Shown: positions 51,632 to 55,342 of the stretch, in pieces
How the letters are laid out: every line of letters begins with the position of its first letter
Numbering within the stretch: position 1 is the stretch's first letter
Origin: Oscillospiraceae bacterium
GTDB taxonomy: Bacteria; Bacillota; Clostridia; Oscillospirales; Ruminococcaceae
Direction: 5' to 3'
Assembly (NCBI GenBank): GCA_028694405.1
Contig: JAQUTM010000001.1
Span: 1 to 55,342 of the forward strand
Length of the DNA stretch: 55,342 nucleotides
Translations under genes and position numbers: made by a program
Notes under the pieces: model-generated
Seen by the model: the letters and a program-made list of their open reading frames with translations, nothing else
Database searches by the model: none
What the model was told of the DNA's origin: nothing

Positions 51632-51753
51632 AAATAAAAAGTCCTCTCTGTCTTAACCCAATTAAAGTAATAGTTTTGCAGCAGCCATTTGCTTTGATAT
51701 GGCACCTAACGCCATGTGAACGGTTGCTTATTTACCCAAAAATATACCTATAT

Positions 51754-51782
51754 AGTATACCACAAAACGTATGTTACGTCAT
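51754..51782 (-). promoter_or_regulatory. Promoter of the oxidoreductase-glycosyltransferase operon
   Basis: Minus strand ATGACG (51782-51777) and TATACT (51759-51754) with a 17-base spacer and TGG before the -10 (extended -10). Confidence 0.6.
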
Positions 51783-51803
51783 TATTTTGCACCATAAACC
51801 CAG

Positions 51804-51850
51804 TAAAAAACCGCCTTGCCTACATCAATATGGCAAAGCGGTTTTTATTT
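51804..51850 (-). terminator. Terminator after the nucleotide-sugar dehydrogenase
   Basis: AAAAACCGC and TTGCC pair with GGCAA and GCGGTTTTT over an intervening loop (51804-51847), with a T-rich tail on the minus strand. It splits the glycan cluster into two transcripts. Confidence 0.8.
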
Positions 51851-51883
51851 TTTATAAATAGAGCAGTTACTGGCTATAAGCCA

Positions 51884-53203
51884 CTATAAAAGTTCAATTT
51901 TAGAGCGATTTTGCACATTTTTCATAGCATTTTTTGTATCAAAAACAGCTACGGCGTTTTCGGCTACCATGTCATAATCTACAGTGGTGTGTGCAGTGGT
52001 TACCACTACCAAATCGTATGCTGCAATAATTTGGGGAGAAATTGCCTCTATGCCTTTATGCGTTGTGCCTTTGTACTTGTAAGTGGGAACATAGGGGTCA
52101 AAAAAGGTGATAGCAGCACCTGTTTTTTCAAATTCTTCCATTACACGCAAAGCCGGGCTTTCGCGGTAGTCATCAATATCTTGTTTGTAGGCAACGCCCA
52201 AAAGCAAAATTTTGCTGCCGTTTAACGCCTTTTTAAAGCGGTTTAAAATTTCGCCGCTGCGGCTTACGCAATACTCGGGCATACGGTCATTAATCATACC
52301 GCTCGCCTCAATCATACTGGTGTGAAAGCCGTATTCCCGTGCTTTCCAGCTTAAATAATAGGGGTCCAAAGGAATACAGTGGCCGCCCAAACCCGGACCG
52401 GGGTAAAACGCCTGAAAGCCGTAAGGCTTTGTTTTGGCGGCATCAATAACCTCCCACACATTGATACCCATTTTGTTGCACAACATGGCAAGCTCATTTA
52501 CCAGACCGATATTGATGTTGCGGTAGGTGTTTTCTAAGATTTTTTCCATTTCCGCAACAGCAGGGCTGCTTACTTCTTTTACGTCTCCGTCTAAAACGGC
52601 ACGGTACATTTGTGCAATTACATGAACAGCGTCCTCGCCGATGGCACCTACTACCTTAGGTGTGTTTTTTGTTTTGTAAATTAAGTTGCCCGGGTCTACA
52701 CGCTCGGGGCTAAAGCCCAAGTAAAAATCGGTGCCGCATTTTAGGCCGCTGCCCTCTTCAAGCAAGGGCTTAATCAACTCCTCCGTGGTGCCGGGGTAGG
52801 TGGTACTCTCCAGTACAACCATGGTGCCTGCTTTTAAGTGCTTGCTAACAGCAATGGTAGAGTTACGCACTGCGCTGATATCCGGCTGCTGGTGCTCATC
52901 TAGCGGGGTAGGCACACAAATAGCAATAAAATCTACATCTTTTATAAAGCTAAAATCTTTGGTGGCGCGCAGCTTGCCGCTTTTTACAATGGCTGCCAAA
53001 TCCTCGTTTACAACATCGCCAATGTAGTTGTGGCCTGCGTTTACCATATCCACCTTTTCGTCCTGCACGTCAAATCCAATGGTGGTAAAGCCGGCTTTTG
53101 CTTTTTCTACCGCAAGGGGCAGGCCAACATAACCTAGGCCAACCACACCTACAACAATGCTGCGTTCTTCAATTTTTTTCAGTAGTGTCTCACGCATATT
53201 CAT
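51884..53203 (-). CDS. Nucleotide-sugar 6-dehydrogenase, WbpA-like
   Basis: 439 residues from the ATG at 53203, which follows GGAG; the frame runs further upstream without a ribosome binding site. Oxidises a UDP-hexosamine or hexose at C6 in two steps. GVVGLGYVGLPLA (about 19-31) binds NAD, EKILENTYRNINIGLVNEL is the central helix and the catalytic Cys276 is in GLGGHCIPLDP. The pattern favours a UDP-N-acetylhexosamine dehydrogenase (WbpA group) over UDP-glucose dehydrogenase, but substrate is inferred. Confidence 0.93.
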   Translation of the reverse strand: MNMRETLLKKIEERSIVVGVVGLGYVGLPLAVEKAKAGFTTIGFDVQDEKVDMVNAGHNYIGDVVNEDLAAIVKSGKLRATKDFSFIKDVDFIAICVPTPLDEHQQPDISAVRNSTIAVSKHLKAGTMVVLESTTYPGTTEELIKPLLEEGSGLKCGTDFYLGFSPERVDPGNLIYKTKNTPKVVGAIGEDAVHVIAQMYRAVLDGDVKEVSSPAVAEMEKILENTYRNINIGLVNELAMLCNKMGINVWEVIDAAKTKPYGFQAFYPGPGLGGHCIPLDPYYLSWKAREYGFHTSMIEASGMINDRMPEYCVSRSGEILNRFKKALNGSKILLLGVAYKQDIDDYRESPALRVMEEFEKTGAAITFFDPYVPTYKYKGTTHKGIEAISPQIIAAYDLVVVTTAHTTVDYDMVAENAVAVFDTKNAMKNVQNRSKIELL

Positions 53204-53297
53204 AAGTAAACTCCAATCTGCCAAAAGCAGCTTTGCTGTGTAAGCTGCTGCCTTTTGCACCCTGTATTTTAATAAAATAAAACTTTAAATTACGGTG

Positions 53298-53690
53298 TTA
53301 CCCCTCAAATAATTCAATCAAACCGATGTGACGGTTAAAGAAAAATGCAACGCGAACGGGTCTGTCCGTTTGGCCGCCGGGGGCAATGGGTTGGGTTGGC
53401 ACAAAGCCCTGTTTGCGTAAAAGGGCGGCATCTGCCTCAATATCTGTAGTTTTGTAGCAGATATGGTAGGGACTGTTGCCTATTTTTTTTAGCATAGGCG
53501 CCATGGGACTTTGGGCGCCTGTGGGAGAAACCAGCTCTACGATATACCCACCGTTTGCCAAAAAACAAACGTCTATGCCACGGGTATTATCCGTAATGGT
53601 GTCCTCGTGAATATGATACCCCAACTGTAAAAATTTTTCAATCGCGGCAGATATATCTTTTACCAGATAGCCGATATGATGTATTTCCAT
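53298..53690 (-). CDS. VOC-family protein, methylmalonyl-CoA-epimerase-like
   Basis: 130 residues from the ATG at 53690, with AGGAG 5 bases upstream; an upstream Met at 53738 overlaps the acyltransferase gene. It has two beta-alpha-beta-beta-beta units with all four expected metal ligands, His5, Glu52, His76 and Glu126. The closest known pattern is methylmalonyl-CoA epimerase, but no propionate genes are nearby; within this cluster it may act on an acyl or sugar intermediate. Function is uncertain. Confidence 0.7.
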   Translation of the reverse strand: MEIHHIGYLVKDISAAIEKFLQLGYHIHEDTITDNTRGIDVCFLANGGYIVELVSPTGAQSPMAPMLKKIGNSPYHICYKTTDIEADAALLRKQGFVPTQPIAPGGQTDRPVRVAFFFNRHIGLIELFEG

Positions 53691-53725
53691 AAATTCTCCT
53701 AAAAGTGGGTATGAGTTTACTAAAA

Positions 53726-54631
53726 TTAACGCAGACATTTGCGTGCCGGGTTACCAAACACGCTGGTTTCGGCGTCAACGTCCTTTAAAACAACAGAGCC
53801 AATGCTTACATAGCCTTTTTCGCCCACCTGTATGCGGTTGGAAAGGCATGCCTTGGGCCCGATATAAGCGTTTGGCGCAATGTGACAGTGACCGCCCAAA
53901 TTGGCAAAGCCGCCAATCAAGGTGCCTGCACCAACGTTACAATTATGCCCTACCATGCCGTACATACCCACCATACTGTTTTTTTCAATTACAGTGGTAC
54001 AGGTACTGCCAGCGGCTACCATGGCGCCCGCCAAAAGCAGACAGCCGTCTTCAATTTTAACGCCGCCACAATGGGGCACTGTTTTACAGCTGCCGTTTGC
54101 AGGGCGGTAAACATCTGCGTCGTCAATGCCAATCAGGCAGTTTTCGCCAAGTGTTACATTATCACCAATTATAACGTTGTCTTTAATTTTCGTGCCTGTG
54201 CCAATGCGACAGTTTGCGCCGATATGCACATTTGCACCAATGTAACAAAAGGGCTCAATTACAGTGCCTGTGCCTATTATTGCGTCGGCGCTGATAAATC
54301 GGCCGTCCTTTGGCGTAATTTGGGCTTTGGGCGTTTGAGCCGCTATGTGCAGCAAGGCATTGGCATAGCACTCCTTGGGAGACGCACAGTAAACCACATA
54401 GCTGTTATTTAAAGCACCTTCATCAAAGCCGCTGTTTTCTTTAGCAAAAAAAATACAGTTTTTTACTCCGGCAATTAACGCGCTTGTAATTTCGGTTTTT
54501 ACAAATATCAGGCTGTCATTTTCAGGTGCTTGTGCGTCAGAAACGCCAAATACTTGAAATTGCAGGTTGGTAGGGGTGTACCCCAAAGCCATCAAAAGCG
54601 TAGCAGCAGAATAGTCAAAAACAGGTATCAT
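53726..54631 (-). CDS. Left-handed beta-helix acyltransferase, LpxD-like
   Basis: 301 residues. An N-terminal alpha/beta domain (about 1-95) precedes hexapeptide repeats (about 110-290; for example GTGTVIEPFCYIGANVHI) with extended loops, ending in VFGNPARKCL. The layout resembles LpxD-type N-acyltransferases; a Gram-positive would not need lipid A, so N-acylation of a nucleotide-amino sugar is more likely. It lies 14 bases after the LuxC-like gene. AGAGAGGA ribosome binding site. Confidence 0.78.
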   Translation of the reverse strand: MIPVFDYSAATLLMALGYTPTNLQFQVFGVSDAQAPENDSLIFVKTEITSALIAGVKNCIFFAKENSGFDEGALNNSYVVYCASPKECYANALLHIAAQTPKAQITPKDGRFISADAIIGTGTVIEPFCYIGANVHIGANCRIGTGTKIKDNVIIGDNVTLGENCLIGIDDADVYRPANGSCKTVPHCGGVKIEDGCLLLAGAMVAAGSTCTTVIEKNSMVGMYGMVGHNCNVGAGTLIGGFANLGGHCHIAPNAYIGPKACLSNRIQVGEKGYVSIGSVVLKDVDAETSVFGNPARKCLR

Positions 54632-54645
54632 GGTATAAATCCTCT

Positions 54646-55341
54646 CTAGGCTGTATATACAATGCGCGACATGGTTTCAATCAAGTCGTAACCGTCCCAT
54701 GTAAGGGTAAAATCAGCCGTTTTGCCAACAGGTACAATGCGGTCTACGCCGCAAAGACCCTGCTGTGTGCAAAAGCTTTTCAGCTCCTGTGGGTCCAGCC
54801 CAATATAACTTAAGGTTTGGTATTTGCGGGTTACAATACAGGCAAAAGCTGTTAAATCTGTACAGTCATACTCTAAAAAGCTGCCGCCTGCACAGCGGTA
54901 TTGGGGAACATCTTCCGTTAAGGCGGAAAGCTGAATACGGCTGATAAGATTATCCTGATGTGGCGGTACCGTAACTTGCTCAAGCCCGATTGCGCAGCGA
55001 CATTCGGTCATTAGCTTATCCATTGCCACAACAGGCTCTACTTGATAGCGCGGTGCTGTATAGCTGTGCAGCGCCTGCCAAAAACGTGCTTTTGCAGCGC
55101 TGATGTCAGTGCTGTTGCCCACCCAGCAGATAAGCCGTGGCGTGCTGCAGGCATTTTGGTCATACAAATAAGTGTCATTATAAAAATTCTGTGCCGTTTT
55201 GGCAGCGTCGTAATGGGCAAGATAGTTTTTTGCGTCAATGGCACAAGCCGAGTAACGGTCTGCAAAGGTGATGTCAAAGCTGCGTGGGGGAATTGGGTGG
55301 CTGCGTATTTGGGCAATGGTATCGTCACCGCCCCAAATAAC
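54646..55341 (-). CDS. LuxC-type acyl-CoA reductase, C-terminal part cut by the window edge
   Basis: The open frame enters from beyond 55342 and ends at 54646, giving 231 residues of a protein usually near 400-480. The visible start VIWGGDD...IPPRSFDITFADRYS, the YDQNACSTP segment and the ending GVDRIVPVGKTADF...WDGYDLI are hallmarks of LuxC-like reductases that reduce activated acyl groups to aldehydes. The Cys in QNACSTP (codon at 55149-55147) is in the position expected for the acyl-accepting residue. A partner acyl-protein synthetase (LuxE) would be expected beyond the window. Confidence 0.85.
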   Translation of the reverse strand, partial: VIWGGDDTIAQIRSHPIPPRSFDITFADRYSACAIDAKNYLAHYDAAKTAQNFYNDTYLYDQNACSTPRLICWVGNSTDISAAKARFWQALHSYTAPRYQVEPVVAMDKLMTECRCAIGLEQVTVPPHQDNLISRIQLSALTEDVPQYRCAGGSFLEYDCTDLTAFACIVTRKYQTLSYIGLDPQELKSFCTQQGLCGVDRIVPVGKTADFTLTWDGYDLIETMSRIVYTA

Positions 55342-55342
55342 A

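Noticed and set aside
53298..53690. Genuine methylmalonyl-CoA epimerase of propionate metabolism
   Set aside because: The metal ligands fit, but no mutase or carboxylase genes are near and the neighbours are glycan genes, so only a family-level call is made.
1..55342. CRISPR array, insertion sequence, prophage, tRNA or rRNA
   Set aside because: No repeat-spacer pattern, transposase, integrase, phage structural gene or tRNA-like sequence was recognised in any spacer.

Overview
The window looks like chromosomal DNA from a low-GC Gram-positive anaerobe of the Clostridia, most likely an Oscillospiraceae/Ruminococcaceae-type gut bacterium. This rests on the leucine T-box leader, sigma-A-type promoters with GGAGG-type ribosome binding sites, the single-chain clostridial PurL, a PurF with iron-sulfur cysteines, an XpaC-family protein, a YitT protein and an Rnf-like gene set. 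The placement is inferred from gene content, not from a marker gene. No rRNA, tRNA, insertion sequence, prophage or CRISPR array is visible.

Layout. (1) 64-2977, plus strand: aroC, a YitT membrane protein and tyrA (chorismate to tyrosine). (2) 3260-11701, plus: a nearly complete arginine pathway, argG-argH then argC-argJ-argB-argD-argF, closed by a deaminase-fold protein that has lost its zinc cysteines. An ARG-box-like palindrome lies just upstream of the argG promoter. (3) 11901-13714, minus: mtnN and ychF. (4) 14080-22513, plus: response regulator, sensor kinase and membrane-anchored HtrA protease; then rpe, a cofactor-poor Rnf-like D-E-A membrane gene trio, a membrane-anchored putative glycoside hydrolase and a 67-residue small protein. 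(5) 22615-27677, minus: leuA-leuC-leuD-leuB behind a sigma-A promoter and a T-box leader with a probable CUC specifier. (6) 27827-27994, plus: a 55-residue membrane microprotein carrying the signature of the Na+-pumping decarboxylase beta subunit. (7) 28120-39507, plus: a structured leader with a terminator, then purE-C-F-M-N-D-L-B. (8) 39748-40974, plus: a stand-alone XpaC-family protein. (9) 41066-46869: a divergent hexuronate catabolism locus, LacI regulator plus uxaC on the minus strand and uxaB plus uxaA on the plus strand, with one near-identical operator over each divergent promoter. (10) 47013 to the window end, minus: a cell-surface glycan cluster with a LuxC-type acyl-CoA reductase (cut by the window edge), a left-handed beta-helix acyltransferase, a VOC protein, a WbpA-type nucleotide-sugar dehydrogenase, a WbpB-type oxidoreductase, two glycosyltransferases and an ATP-grasp/HAD fusion.

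Most of the window is housekeeping biosynthesis. The less expected parts are the Rnf-like trio lacking three of four expected cluster cysteines, the zinc-less deaminase homologue in the arginine operon, the decarboxylase-motif microprotein, the unassigned structured leader before purE, and the LuxC-containing glycan cluster.
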